Part shown: piece by piece, positions 44,771-54,058 of the stretch | Layout of the letters: each line of letters starts with the position of its first letter | How positions within the stretch are numbered: the stretch's first letter is position 1 | The notes under the pieces: model-generated | Databases searched by the model: none | What the model was told of the DNA's origin: nothing | The model's input: only the letters and a program-made list of their open reading frames with translations | DNA from: Orenia metallireducens | GTDB taxonomy: Bacteria; Bacillota; Halanaerobiia; Halobacteroidales; Halobacteroidaceae | Direction of reading: 5' to 3' | Assembly: GCF_003001995.1 (NCBI RefSeq) | Contig: NZ_PVNB01000006.1 | Span: forward strand, 62,001-126,000 | Length of the DNA stretch: 64,000 bases | Position numbers and translations under genes: made by a program

Positions 44771-44960
44771 ACTTCTTCTCCTCCTTATTGTCTTATCAAT
44801 ATTTTAGTATTTTAAGAAGTTCAAATAACTTCTTAATTTAACTATCATTATTGCATATCCTTATTACAATTGTTTTAAAAAAACATTAATATATTGTTAA
44901 CACTTTCCTCAATTGATAAAAGTTATCATTTTTCCGTTTTATTCAACCTCTTAATAATAT

Positions 44961-44999
44961 AAAAAGATGGCTACTATTTTATTTAGTAGCCATCTTTTT
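44961..44999 (-). terminator. Terminator of the EAL-CBS gene
   Basis: Stem AAGATGGCTACT...AGTAGCCATCTT with T-runs on both sides, just after the stop at 45009. Confidence 0.9.
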
Positions 45000-45008
45000 T
45001 ATTAAACT

Positions 45009-46244
45009 TTATATCACTAACCTTTGAGAGTTTCCATTAAAATAATCTAGATTTAACTTTTCCCTTGAACTTAGATTTAAAAAGAATTTTAGAAGCTCTT
45101 TAATAGAAACTGTACCAAAATAATTATTATTTTTAGTAATGATTATGCAATCATATATATCTACGAAATCCCTTTTCATCGATTTATCGATTACCTCTTC
45201 AATTGCTGTATAGTAATCAACTTTTAATGGATTCTCTTTTATAATAGAGCCTATATCTTTATTTTGATTCAAATTATTGTGTAAAGCTCGATTTCTAGTG
45301 ATTAGACCTATTATTTTCTCATTATTTAAAACCACTAAACTCCCTAACATCTTATCCTCTTTAAAAATATCTATTACTTCGTTGATATCAACTGAGCTAT
45401 CTACAATAATGTTTCTTTTAGCAATCTTTCCAATAATATTTGGCTCTAAAAGCTCTCTTTTCTCCTCATTCTTTTTCAAAATATAATCTATAATATCTAA
45501 ATTATAATCAACCTGCTGCTGGGGTCTAGCGATTAGATATCCTTGACCATAATCAACCCCCATAGCTAAAAGAGTATCTAATTCAGCCATCGTCTCAATT
45601 CCTTCAGCAATGACCTTAGAATTAATCCTTCTAGCAAATCTCATAAAACTCTCTAACAAAGCCTGTTTAATTGGTTCACTATCTATATTTTGAACCAAAG
45701 AACGATCTAACTTAATATAATTATAAGAAATAGAGACTATTGATTGTAAGCCTGAATAGCCAGCTCCTGTATCATCTATAGCAATCTGATAGCCTTGCTG
45801 CTTATAATGGTCTAAAGCCAAGCTAAAACCTTTATAATCATCAATACAAGTTGTTTCAGTCAATTCAATTACTATATCCTCTTGAGAGATATTTATATTC
45901 TCTATAATCTCTTTAGTTATACCACCTTTAAAGCTATTATCATAAATTACCCCTGGATCAACATTTAAAAATAACTTAGTGCCACCACCTATAGTTTCAC
46001 TATTTAACAGAGCCTTCTCTCGACAGACCTGCTCTAATCTAAATAGCATATTGTGCTCTCTAGCTAATGTAAATAGTCTGTAAGGACTTTCTAAGTCACT
46101 ACCTTCAGGTCCCCTGCTCAAAGCTTCATAACCTAATATTTGACCATCTTTTAAATCAATTATAGGTTGGAAAAGAGTTCTTATACTCTTATTATCAATA
46201 ACCTTCTTTAAGCCTTCTACCAGAATCTTATCTTTACTATTCAT
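45009..46244 (-). CDS. EAL-CBS protein, predicted c-di-GMP phosphodiesterase
   Basis: A 411-residue protein with an EAL domain (about 10-245) and a CBS pair (about 265-395) but no GGDEF domain. The catalytic residues are intact: YEALSRG, LNVDP, ELTET, IDDTGAGYSG, IKLDRS, AEGIET and GQGYLIARP. It looks like a paralogue of the 46621 protein that lacks the cyclase domain. ATG 46244 is chosen because GGGAGG lies eight bases upstream. Confidence 0.9.
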   Translation of the reverse strand: MNSKDKILVEGLKKVIDNKSIRTLFQPIIDLKDGQILGYEALSRGPEGSDLESPYRLFTLAREHNMLFRLEQVCREKALLNSETIGGGTKLFLNVDPGVIYDNSFKGGITKEIIENINISQEDIVIELTETTCIDDYKGFSLALDHYKQQGYQIAIDDTGAGYSGLQSIVSISYNYIKLDRSLVQNIDSEPIKQALLESFMRFARRINSKVIAEGIETMAELDTLLAMGVDYGQGYLIARPQQQVDYNLDIIDYILKKNEEKRELLEPNIIGKIAKRNIIVDSSVDINEVIDIFKEDKMLGSLVVLNNEKIIGLITRNRALHNNLNQNKDIGSIIKENPLKVDYYTAIEEVIDKSMKRDFVDIYDCIIITKNNNYFGTVSIKELLKFFLNLSSREKLNLDYFNGNSQRLVI

Positions 46245-46620
46245 ACTCTTTCCTCCCAATTAATAATATAAGTCAGTTTTAATAAACTTAACCATCCTTA
46301 TTAATTATAGAATATCCTGAAATCATATATATTGAAGTTATTAATAAGATCAACTTTTCTATCAATAATTATTATCAGGCTATGTTAAATCTTTAATAGC
46401 ATAAAGTAAAGGGAATAGAAATAATATTTAGTTATCAAAGCTAGTCTAATAAATGCTTTTCAGTGTTATTATTCCATAGTATTGTTAATAGAGTATAAAA
46501 GAAATGTTAAGAATTAGTTAAAATTAATCTCTTTAATGATATTTTTGATTATAATAATCATATAATTTATTTTAACTAATATTTCAACAATTTTGAGTTG
46601 TTATCTCAAGAAAGATAAGC
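46245..46620. other. Gap of 376 bp, AT-rich, nothing recognised
   Basis: I see no gene, repeat element or strong terminator. A weak stem TTATCT...AGATAA lies near 46603-46618, directly after the upstream gene's stop. Confidence 0.35.
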
Positions 46621-48357
46621 TTATTTATTCAATTTAATAAAAGCACTTCCCTCTTGCTTTTGAGCAGACTCCTTTAATTCAAGGGCTATATCACTGATTT
46701 GGCGATAATTTATAATATCATTATTATGATTATTTATGATAGATATCGAAATAGATGTTAATGGATACCTTTGCATATTACCATCTCTATCTTCAACTCT
46801 TAAATAACCCTTAGTTATATCCTCTTCTCTAAAGTATTTAGGAATTTTTTTATCAAAAACTCTAATTATATCTTTACTAATCAATTCATCTTTATCAGGA
46901 GTTGTGATGATTATAAAGTCATCTCCTCCGATATGACCTATAAAATCATCATGATTACCAAGCTTCACTAGAGTATTCTTCAATAAATCTGCAGTGAAAG
47001 CTAAGACCTCATCCCCTTTTTTATATCCATATTTGTTGTTATATGGTTTGAAATGATCCAAATCTATATATAGGACAGAGAATAATTCCTGCTTTGCTAA
47101 ACGAATAGATACTTCCTTTTCAATAGATAGATTCCCTGGTAGACCTGTTAAAGAATCTACTCCTCTAGCCTGTTCCACTTGAAGCTGAGCCAACCTATCC
47201 AATAATCTTCTAATAGAAGCTGTACCTAAATATTGATTATCTCGCATTACTATAACCTCATCATAAATATCTTCAATATTACGTCTCATTGCTAATTGTG
47301 CTACCTGTTCGATAGTTTCGTCTTCATTGACAATTAAAGCATTATCCTCTATTATTGAACTTACCTCTTTATCCACATAGGTAGAATAAGCATACTTTGT
47401 ATCCATTTTAGAATAGAACTTATTTCTAGTTAGCAAAGCAACAGGCTTCTTTTTAGATAAAATCACTATACTTTGCAGATATCTCTTCTCCTCAAAGATA
47501 TCAAATACAGAACTTACTTTATCATTAATTTGAACAGTAACCCCTTCATTAATCAAATGTCCAATCTGACTATAATCTCTGCTTCGATAGAATTCTCTTT
47601 TCTTCTCTAAGATATAATCTACAATCTCTAATCTATCCACTATCTCTTGATTCGGTCTAGCTATTAAATAACCTTGCCCATAATCAACTCCCAATTCAAT
47701 TAAAGTCTTTAACTCTTGCTTACATTCAATCCCTTCTGCTATAACCTTCGCACCAATCTTTCTTGCAAAGTTTATCATAGACTCTAACAAAGAGTACTTT
47801 ACCATATCTTCATGAACATTTCTGACTAGAGATAAATCTAACTTAATATAGTTATACGAAATGGAAACAATAGACTGTAATCCTGAATATCCTGCACCTG
47901 CATCATCTATAGCCACCTTGTAACCCTTAGCTTTACACCTCTGTAGTGCTTCTCCAAACTTATTGAAGTCACGAATATGGGTCTTTTCAGTCAACTCTAT
48001 GACTATATTACCTTGAGAAATCTCTATATCTTTTACATTTCCATTATAAAAATCATAGATCATCGTTGGATCAACATTAATAAATAGCTTACAGTTTAAA
48101 TCAAAAAGTTTAAATCTATCAATCGATTTATCCCTACAAATCCTTTCTAACTCTTCCATCCTATCGGCTTTGATAGCAGTAGTAAACAGACTTGGAGCAC
48201 TCTCTAAAGGACTATCTTTGGGGCCTCTACTTAATGCCTCATATCCTAAAATTTCTCCATCTCTTAGACTGATAATTGGTTGAAATAAAGTTCTAATATC
48301 TTCGTTTTCTATAATTTTATTTAATTCTTCTAATAATGCTTGCTCTTGCCCCATCAT
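46621..48357 (-). CDS. EAL-CBS-GGDEF protein with intact EAL domain
   Basis: A 578-residue protein with the same order as the 39681 paralogue. The EAL residues are all present (YEALSRG, INVDP, ELTEK, IDDAGAGYSG, IKLDLS, AEGIEC, GQGYLIARP), and the cyclase motif is GGDDF with preceding LYIDLDHFKPYNNKYGY. It may make or degrade c-di-GMP depending on ligand binding at the CBS pair. Two ATG codons (48357, 48354) follow GGGGGTG; either may be used. Confidence 0.9.
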   Translation of the reverse strand: MMGQEQALLEELNKIIENEDIRTLFQPIISLRDGEILGYEALSRGPKDSPLESAPSLFTTAIKADRMEELERICRDKSIDRFKLFDLNCKLFINVDPTMIYDFYNGNVKDIEISQGNIVIELTEKTHIRDFNKFGEALQRCKAKGYKVAIDDAGAGYSGLQSIVSISYNYIKLDLSLVRNVHEDMVKYSLLESMINFARKIGAKVIAEGIECKQELKTLIELGVDYGQGYLIARPNQEIVDRLEIVDYILEKKREFYRSRDYSQIGHLINEGVTVQINDKVSSVFDIFEEKRYLQSIVILSKKKPVALLTRNKFYSKMDTKYAYSTYVDKEVSSIIEDNALIVNEDETIEQVAQLAMRRNIEDIYDEVIVMRDNQYLGTASIRRLLDRLAQLQVEQARGVDSLTGLPGNLSIEKEVSIRLAKQELFSVLYIDLDHFKPYNNKYGYKKGDEVLAFTADLLKNTLVKLGNHDDFIGHIGGDDFIIITTPDKDELISKDIIRVFDKKIPKYFREEDITKGYLRVEDRDGNMQRYPLTSISISIINNHNNDIINYRQISDIALELKESAQKQEGSAFIKLNK

Positions 48358-48540
48358 TTTTTATCTTCACCCCCATTACTTATACACATATCTATATGAT
48401 CAAATCTCTTTTTATTCAATAAATTAACTTTTATATCATACAAAATATAACAACCCCAATTCAATTTACCATTCTTTCTTATTATGCTTTATTCTAGATA
48501 AATATATTAAAACCTTCTTGAACAAATAAATTTCTATAAA

Positions 48541-48572
48541 AAATGAGTTGGGTTATATAACCCAACTCATTT
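48541..48572 (-). terminator. Terminator of the HPr-like gene
   Basis: Perfect 14-base stem AAATGAGTTGGGTT...AACCCAACTCATTT with a four-base loop and T-runs on both sides. Confidence 0.92.
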
Positions 48573-48586
48573 TTTATCTTAAAGTT

Positions 48587-49009
48587 TTAAATTATATCTT
48601 CATCCATATCTATACCAATTGATTCCATCGTCTTTCTAACGCCCCTACCAATCATTGAAACAACTTCAGCAGGATTAGGTACAGTATATCTAGCTATCTC
48701 ATCTCCTAATTCCTGGGCTACTGCTTTTTTATCTTGTAAATGGCTCAATATCCTTAGCTTATTCTCAATTAAATCAGCAATTCTATCCACTGCAACTTTG
48801 GCATCATTACCTTCAGCTTGAATAAGCAACTCTTCTCCATCTTTAACAGCTAAACAAATTAATCCTAAGATACTCTTAGCATCTGCTTCTTGATTATCCT
48901 TAATTATCTTAATTCTAGAAGCATACTTCTCTGCTTCTTCTACCAAGATAGATGCTGGTCTTGCATGGAGATTAAACTCATTTCGGAGTTTGACCTTTCT
49001 TTCAAACAT
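48587..49009 (-). CDS. HPr-family phosphocarrier with C-terminal extension
   Basis: Residues 1-88 are an HPr domain: phosphorylatable His15 in NLHARPAS and regulatory Ser46 in DAKSILGL are both at their canonical positions. The protein is 140 residues, about 50 longer than HPr; the extra part (KKAVAQELGDEIARY to the end) looks helical and acidic and matches no domain I know. It may be a PTS-regulatory HPr variant rather than a sugar-transport HPr; no PTS enzyme lies nearby. The ribosome-binding site is a weak GGGGGA. Confidence 0.8.
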   Translation of the reverse strand: MFERKVKLRNEFNLHARPASILVEEAEKYASRIKIIKDNQEADAKSILGLICLAVKDGEELLIQAEGNDAKVAVDRIADLIENKLRILSHLQDKKAVAQELGDEIARYTVPNPAEVVSMIGRGVRKTMESIGIDMDEDII

Positions 49010-49240
49010 CTTTGCGTCCCCCTTTTTTGAAGTAAGCCATCATTAAAAAACCATAACCAAAGTTATTAAGTAATAGTTGGAATGAATATTGATAAGATAA
49101 GAATACTAATATTTTTAATAGAGTTATTATCAGATTTTTGATTAACATATTTAATTTTTTATAAAAATTATCTCTCTTAATTATATTATACATTTGCTGA
49201 TAGAATATTGTCAATATTATCTAAAATTAAGATATATTAA

Positions 49241-49271
49241 AAAAGTAGATCTATTTTTTAGACCTACTTTT
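49241..49271 (-). terminator. Terminator of the YeiH-like gene
   Basis: Stem AAAAGTAGNTCTA...TAGANCTACTTTT with one mismatch, followed on the minus strand by TTAATATA. Confidence 0.75.
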
Positions 49272-49294
49272 AACTATCGCCATATATTTCTTGT

Positions 49295-50293
49295 TTATAA
49301 CATTAATTTAATTAAAAATGTAATCAGAAGTAATTGTCCCAAGAAGATAAATAGACCTGCTATTAAAGCTTTAGGACCCTGTTTGAGAAGACTTGACAAC
49401 TTAATCTTTAAGCCTATTGCTGCCATAGCAATAATTAATAAGACTTTACTTAAAGATTTTAGAAAATTACTGATAGTTTCAGGAATAATTCCAAGGCTTC
49501 CTAACAGGCTGAATATAAAGAATCCAACAATAAATCCTGGTAAGGAGAACTTACCTTTAGAATCAGAATTATTATCACTACTAGAGAAGGTAAATAATAA
49601 AACTACTGGCGCTAACATTAAAATTCTACCCATCTTGACTACAGTAGCTAGTCTACCTATCTTATCATTTATAGAAAATCCTGCTGCTACTACTTGACCT
49701 ACAGCCTGTAAAGTCCCTCCAATCATCAGACCACTACTTGCTTCTTCTAACCTTAGTAGATGTACCAATAAAGGAAGCAGAAAAATTCCAATAGTCCCTA
49801 AGAGGTTAACTACTCCAATAGATAAACCAATCTCCTCTTCCTCCTTAGATACAATCGGTGCTACTGCTGCAATCGCCGATGATCCACAGATTCCATTTCC
49901 TACTCCTAGCAAAATACTAAAGCTAGGTGATAAACCTAATAATCTGCCAAAGATAATCCCCATCGTTATAGTACTAAATACCATAATTATAATAACAATA
50001 ATTGCAGAGAGTCCTAGTTCACCTAAAACAGACAATTCCAGCTTCAACCCCATCAACATAATAGCTAAAGAAAGAAGTTTCTTCTCAGCAAAACGGACTC
50101 CTAACCCATAATTACCATCAAAATCAAAGAAATTACCTATAACCATTCCCAATAAAATAGCAATAGTAACCCCACCTAAATTTGGAATCCAAGTTGCCAG
50201 ATACCTCCCAACAAGAGCAATCACAGTTGCCAAGAATAGACCCGGTATCTTTTGAATTATTAACTCCCATCTACTACTGTCCATACCACTCAC
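49295..50293 (-). CDS. YeiH/UPF0324 family membrane transporter
   Basis: A 332-residue protein with about ten helices. GVTIAILLGMVIGN, FAEKKLLSLAIMLMGLKL and LLGVGNGICGSSAIAAVAPI are UPF0324/YeiH signatures. The family has been proposed to export sulfate or sulfonate-type anions; the substrate here is unproven. Divergent from a LysR gene, the usual partner (YeiE/CysL-like). GTG 50293 follows GGGAG by nine bases. Confidence 0.9.
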   Translation of the reverse strand: MSGMDSSRWELIIQKIPGLFLATVIALVGRYLATWIPNLGGVTIAILLGMVIGNFFDFDGNYGLGVRFAEKKLLSLAIMLMGLKLELSVLGELGLSAIIVIIIMVFSTITMGIIFGRLLGLSPSFSILLGVGNGICGSSAIAAVAPIVSKEEEEIGLSIGVVNLLGTIGIFLLPLLVHLLRLEEASSGLMIGGTLQAVGQVVAAGFSINDKIGRLATVVKMGRILMLAPVVLLFTFSSSDNNSDSKGKFSLPGFIVGFFIFSLLGSLGIIPETISNFLKSLSKVLLIIAMAAIGLKIKLSSLLKQGPKALIAGLFIFLGQLLLITFLIKLML

Positions 50294-50414
50294 CTGAATA
50301 CACTCCCTTTATAATTTTATATTAGTAACTTTTTAACATTAGCGATAACATCATCTTTACTTATATTTTAATATTCAATTTACTATTAGTAAAATAGTAT
50401 GATATTATTAATTA

Positions 50415-50432
50415 TATAAGTAATTACTTATA
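50415..50432 (+). promoter_or_regulatory. Palindromic candidate operator upstream of the LysR gene
   Basis: A perfect 18-bp palindrome TATAAGTAATTACTTATA directly before the GGGGGTCACTG ribosome-binding site. It contains T-N11-A spacing, as LysR-type sites do, and a weaker TACTAT...ATAGTA repeat lies about 20-35 bp further up. It is likely an autoregulatory site covering the divergent promoters. Confidence 0.5.
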
Positions 50433-50443
50433 GGGGGTCACTG

Positions 50444-51352
50444 ATGAATTTAAATCACAAGATTAATTTAAGAGAAATTAAAATTTTTGCAACAGTCTGC
50501 AAGACTACTAGCATGTCTGAAGCAGGTAGGCAATTATACATGACTCAACCTGCTGTTAGTCAAACAATTATAGATTTAGAGGATAAATTACAGGTTAAGT
50601 TGTTTGAGAGGATGAATAAAAAATTAATTTTAACCCATGCTGGAGAGATACTTTTAAAATATAGCAAACGGATAATTTTGATTATGGATGAGGCAGAGAA
50701 CACTCTAGAGGATATAGCTAATTTAAAGATTGGAAAGATAAGGGTAGGGGCTAGTATGACTATTGGTACCTATCTACTACCTTCAATTATTAAAGAGTTT
50801 AATACTAAGTATCCAGAGATTAATTTAAATCTTATTATAGATAATACCAGTGTAATTGAAGAGAAGATTCTAAATAATGATATTGATATCGGGCTGGTAG
50901 AGGGGCTAATTGGAGCTAAAGATATTCTCTTTGACTCCTTTTTCCATGATAAACTCTTTTTAGTCTGCTCTAAGGAGAACTCTTTAGCTAGAAAGAGGAT
51001 AATTGAAAGAGAGGAGATGGCAGATCAATACTTTATCAGTAGAGAAGAGGGGAGTGGAACTAGAGAGATAATTGATAAGATTATGAATGCATATAATATT
51101 ACTTATAACATCAGGCATACCTTAAATAATATCGAAGCAATCAAGAAATCTATTAGAAATAATCTAGGTATCTCTATCCTCCCAGAGATTGCTATCCAAG
51201 AAGAACTTGTAGCAGGTGATTTGCTAAAGCTAGATATAAGAGATATAGAATTTAAAAGAAGTTTTAATATAATTTATCATAAGGATAAGAATTTAACTAA
51301 TCTATTGCAGAAATTTATAGAGCATATCAAGAATCATTCTAGTATTAAATAA
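50444..51352 (+). CDS. LysR-family transcriptional regulator
   Basis: A 302-residue regulator: winged-helix DNA-binding domain (about 8-66, FATVCKTTSMSEAGRQLYMT with TQPAVSQTI recognition helix) and a periplasmic-binding-type effector domain (GKIRVGASMTIGTYLLPSII onward). It is close in type to CysL/YeiE regulators and probably controls the divergent YeiH-like transporter gene and itself. ATG 50444 follows AGGGGG. Confidence 0.92.
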   Translation: MNLNHKINLREIKIFATVCKTTSMSEAGRQLYMTQPAVSQTIIDLEDKLQVKLFERMNKKLILTHAGEILLKYSKRIILIMDEAENTLEDIANLKIGKIRVGASMTIGTYLLPSIIKEFNTKYPEINLNLIIDNTSVIEEKILNNDIDIGLVEGLIGAKDILFDSFFHDKLFLVCSKENSLARKRIIEREEMADQYFISREEGSGTREIIDKIMNAYNITYNIRHTLNNIEAIKKSIRNNLGISILPEIAIQEELVAGDLLKLDIRDIEFKRSFNIIYHKDKNLTNLLQKFIEHIKNHSSIK

Positions 51353-51387
51353 AAATAACAAGGGCATCAGATGCCCTTGTTATTTTT
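51351..51387. terminator. Bidirectional terminator
   Basis: Perfect 17-base arms AAAAATAACAAGGGCAT and complement with a three-base loop CAG, between the convergent LysR and exported protein genes. Confidence 0.95.
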
Positions 51388-51943
51388 AATCTAAACTCCT
51401 ATAAGATTTAACCTCCATCTTAGCCTGATAATTGGTCAGCTCTTCTAAAAAGCCATTGATTACTATCTCTTCACCTAAATACTTATCTAAAGAATGATAA
51501 GTATCAGAATCTAGTCTAATCACCTTCTGCTTTTTAGTTAATAAAACTAAGCCTTCTTTATCCTCCTCTAAAGTTCCTAAAACAGAGACCTCTTTATAAT
51601 CATTACTATACTCGACATCATATAGCTTTACCTTGAGTTTGGCTTGAGTTAGCTTCCCCTCCAAATTCACATCCTCTACCTTTCCGGTTAAAACTAGGGG
51701 TAATCCCTTTAGACTCCTTAACCTATCCTTTAAATCTCCAGTAATTAAATATCTATTTCCATCATAACCTTTAAAGATCAATAAACTAATTGTACCTGTT
51801 CCCTCTTCATAGATAGTTCCTCCTAGGCTATGGTAACCCTCTTTTAGTCCTTCAGTCATTATCTTCGAAGAGCTCATAGCATATATGGTAAAGGTACTCA
51901 ATAGCATGAGTAGTAGACTTATTACTATTAATAGCTTCTTCAT
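51386..51943 (-). CDS. Exported protein with two OB-like repeats, unknown function
   Basis: A 185-residue protein with a signal peptide (about 1-22). The mature part seems to be two similar beta-rich modules: GTIYEEGTGTISLLIFKGYD through VLTGKVEDV (about 42-90), and GTLEEDKEGLVLLTKKQKV through INGFLEEL (about 122-172), each ending in a strand that reads like the 'G-K-V/G-F-L' turn of an OB fold. I recognise no named family. It follows the M30-like lipoprotein gene by 17 bases and is probably cotranscribed. Confidence 0.65.
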   Translation of the reverse strand: MKKLLIVISLLLMLLSTFTIYAMSSSKIMTEGLKEGYHSLGGTIYEEGTGTISLLIFKGYDGNRYLITGDLKDRLRSLKGLPLVLTGKVEDVNLEGKLTQAKLKVKLYDVEYSNDYKEVSVLGTLEEDKEGLVLLTKKQKVIRLDSDTYHSLDKYLGEEIVINGFLEELTNYQAKMEVKSYRSLD

Positions 51944-51960
51944 TATTGTCTTTTCCTCCT

Positions 51961-53487
51961 TTAGTTATTAGCAGCCTTATAGATAACTATCCCTGTTCTT
52001 TCATCTAAATCTATTGTTAAAGTTGTATCTACTCCACTACCATCAATCCTATAGTACTTTACTCCAGTAGATTTAATTGAGAAAATGTCTGAAGTAAAAT
52101 CTTGATTTAATACAGCACGTGCAGGGGTATATTTTAATTCAAAAGGATAATTATAGCGATTAAAACTAGTATTATCATCATCAGTTATATAGTTGGTAAT
52201 CATCCAATCAAGGAATATATCGGAAAAATCACCATAATTATCAGATATTACCTCTATTGGGGCTTTGGAGCTAGAGATTATATCTTTAATCATCCCCTCA
52301 TTAAACCTCTCATAGAGATAATAAGCAAATAAATTACTAGCACCATAATCACTTAATCTATCATTCCAATATAATAAAGACTCCCCTTGTGGATAATAAA
52401 AATAACCACTATCCCCTTCTACATCTATAATTCTTCCATCACCACTATAGCTATAGTATCCATTTAGATATTCAGCCAAGCCAGAAAAGCCTTCATTGAT
52501 CCAAGTATCCGTTAATCTTCTCTTAGCATAAAAATTCTTCTCTATAAAGAATAATAGATGCTGAAATTCATGGGCTAAAGTAGAAATTGATTCTTCTAAT
52601 TCATAATGATTAACTGCCCAAGAGTTGATATAGAACATATCTGCTACATTAGAAGCAGGAATTTCACTAGAACTATATACATCCCAGGGAGCAAAGTAAC
52701 CCATTAATGTCCCGTTACTAGACTCTCCACCCAAGTCTGTCATTAAAATTATGACCTTCTGATTGGAATCAATATCATATTCACCTTCAAAATAATCATG
52801 AGTAGAAAAATATTTAGTATCAGTAGGAAAGATTTGATTGTCAAACTCTTCGGCAAAGCTATCCAATTTATCTGAAGATATAGAGACATTTTCATCGACA
52901 AAGATATAGGCATAATCACTTATCTTCTCAACAGTAGCTGTAACAGTAGGTGGATTTTGTTGATTATAAGTATCTGCTAATTTAAACTCCTTCTCATCTC
53001 CTAGCTGATATGAAAGTGACTGGATTGATAACTGATTATTTGATAATTTTGAGATACTATAATTTTTAAGCAGCTTATTCTCAATCTGACGCATTGAAAA
53101 ATCCTTCTGCTCTTGCTCTAAATTGTCATTATGTCTACTTTTCTTCTCACTAAGCTCTTTTTTGCTACTCTGCTGAATATTCTCAGCTGGAATTGAGACT
53201 ATATTACTATTGCTCTCAAAGTCAAAATCCACTTCAATGCTTCCCCAAAATGTGCTGTTTGATTCTGGATCAAAATCTAAAGGACTGATTGCTACAATTG
53301 CAGATTCACCTACTGCCAAGGTTCCTAAATCCACCTCTTTAATCTCATTTTTAGAGAATATCTTTTTATAGACTCCTGATGAGTTATAGTCGATACTATC
53401 TTTAGAAGTCACCTTATCCTTTGAACAACCCACTAACCCTATCAATAAAATTAACAATAATGCAATGCTTAAAAACTTTTTATACAT
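51961..53487 (-). CDS. Putative M30 (hyicolysin)-like metallopeptidase lipoprotein
   Basis: A 508-residue lipoprotein (LVG-Cys21). The zinc motif HEFQH occurs near residue 305 in ISTLAHEFQHLLFFIE, followed by TWINEGFSGLAEYL, whose Glu would be the third ligand, as in the M30 peptidase family. Upstream VILMTDLGGESSNGTLMGYF resembles the same group. It likely acts on proteins outside the cytoplasmic membrane. ATG 53487 follows AAGGAGGAG. Confidence 0.8.
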   Translation of the reverse strand: MYKKFLSIALLLILLIGLVGCSKDKVTSKDSIDYNSSGVYKKIFSKNEIKEVDLGTLAVGESAIVAISPLDFDPESNSTFWGSIEVDFDFESNSNIVSIPAENIQQSSKKELSEKKSRHNDNLEQEQKDFSMRQIENKLLKNYSISKLSNNQLSIQSLSYQLGDEKEFKLADTYNQQNPPTVTATVEKISDYAYIFVDENVSISSDKLDSFAEEFDNQIFPTDTKYFSTHDYFEGEYDIDSNQKVIILMTDLGGESSNGTLMGYFAPWDVYSSSEIPASNVADMFYINSWAVNHYELEESISTLAHEFQHLLFFIEKNFYAKRRLTDTWINEGFSGLAEYLNGYYSYSGDGRIIDVEGDSGYFYYPQGESLLYWNDRLSDYGASNLFAYYLYERFNEGMIKDIISSSKAPIEVISDNYGDFSDIFLDWMITNYITDDDNTSFNRYNYPFELKYTPARAVLNQDFTSDIFSIKSTGVKYYRIDGSGVDTTLTIDLDERTGIVIYKAANN

Positions 53488-53740
53488 TAGACTCCTCCTT
53501 AGAAAATAGTTGATTTATTATTTCTGAATAAAGGACAAATAGGATAGTTGCCTTTTAAATTCTCTTTAAGAATAACCTTACTCTCTAAACTTCGCTACTT
53601 ACACCAAACTATCCTCTTTATCTCTAACTATAATTTATTTTAAGATAATTATTTAACAATCCAAATCAATACAAAATAATAAGGAAGCTAAGGTTTCCCC
53701 TAACTTCCCTATATATTTATAAATTTAAGGTCTTGTTGAC

Positions 53741-53851
53741 CTAATATCTTTTTTGAGAATGCTCTTCTTCTTTCTTCGCTTTGATAGCTTTAGCAACTCT
53801 TTTAGCCTCTACCACAGTCAACTCACTTTGAAAGTCATAATAATAAGACAC
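53741..53851 (-). CDS. Small basic peptide (36 aa), unknown function
   Basis: GTG 53851 lies six bases behind AAAGGAGGAG. The product begins MSYYYDFQSELTVVEAKRVA and ends KKEEEHSQKRY: an aromatic N-terminus followed by a highly charged helix rich in Lys, Ala and Glu. A small hairpin overlaps the stop. I recognise no family. Codon quality and the strong ribosome-binding site support translation. Confidence 0.6.
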   Translation of the reverse strand: MSYYYDFQSELTVVEAKRVAKAIKAKKEEEHSQKRY

Positions 53852-54032
53852 TTTATCTCCTCCTTTGTTAATTTTAATTACAATCTTTAAAATATATATT
53901 TTAATTTATTCACTAATAGAACTAAAATATATATAAATTAACAGTAATTAATATCTTAAGAAGGAGATGAAAATCTATAGATTTGTGAATTTAGAATTGG
54001 ACTTTATAGGAAAATTGAGACACATTAAAAAA

Positions 54033-54054
54033 AAGATCAAGTAACCTTGACCTT
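54033..54054 (-). terminator. Terminator of the queC-queD-queE-folE2 cluster
   Basis: Stem AAGGTCAAG...CTTGATCTT with one mismatch and a four-base loop, followed on the minus strand by TTTTTTTAATG. Confidence 0.88.
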
Positions 54055-54058
54055 CTTC

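Larger units (their letters stand above)
53488..54058. other. Gap of 571 bp containing one micro-gene and a terminator
   Basis: It holds the 36-codon gene at 53741-53851, a small hairpin after it (TTAGGTC...GACCTTAA, 53725-53743), and the folE2 terminator at 54033-54054. The remainder is AT-rich with nothing recognised. Confidence 0.45.

Noticed and set aside
49002-49214. Open frame of 70 codons on the minus strand with hydrophobic segments, overlapping the HPr start
   Set aside because: No ribosome-binding site at 49214 or at the internal ATG 49148; composition looks like AT-rich non-coding DNA. A small membrane gene cannot be fully excluded.
53967-54044. Possible 25-codon gene on the plus strand
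   Set aside because: AAGGAG touches the ATG with no spacing, and the frame runs into the folE2 terminator.
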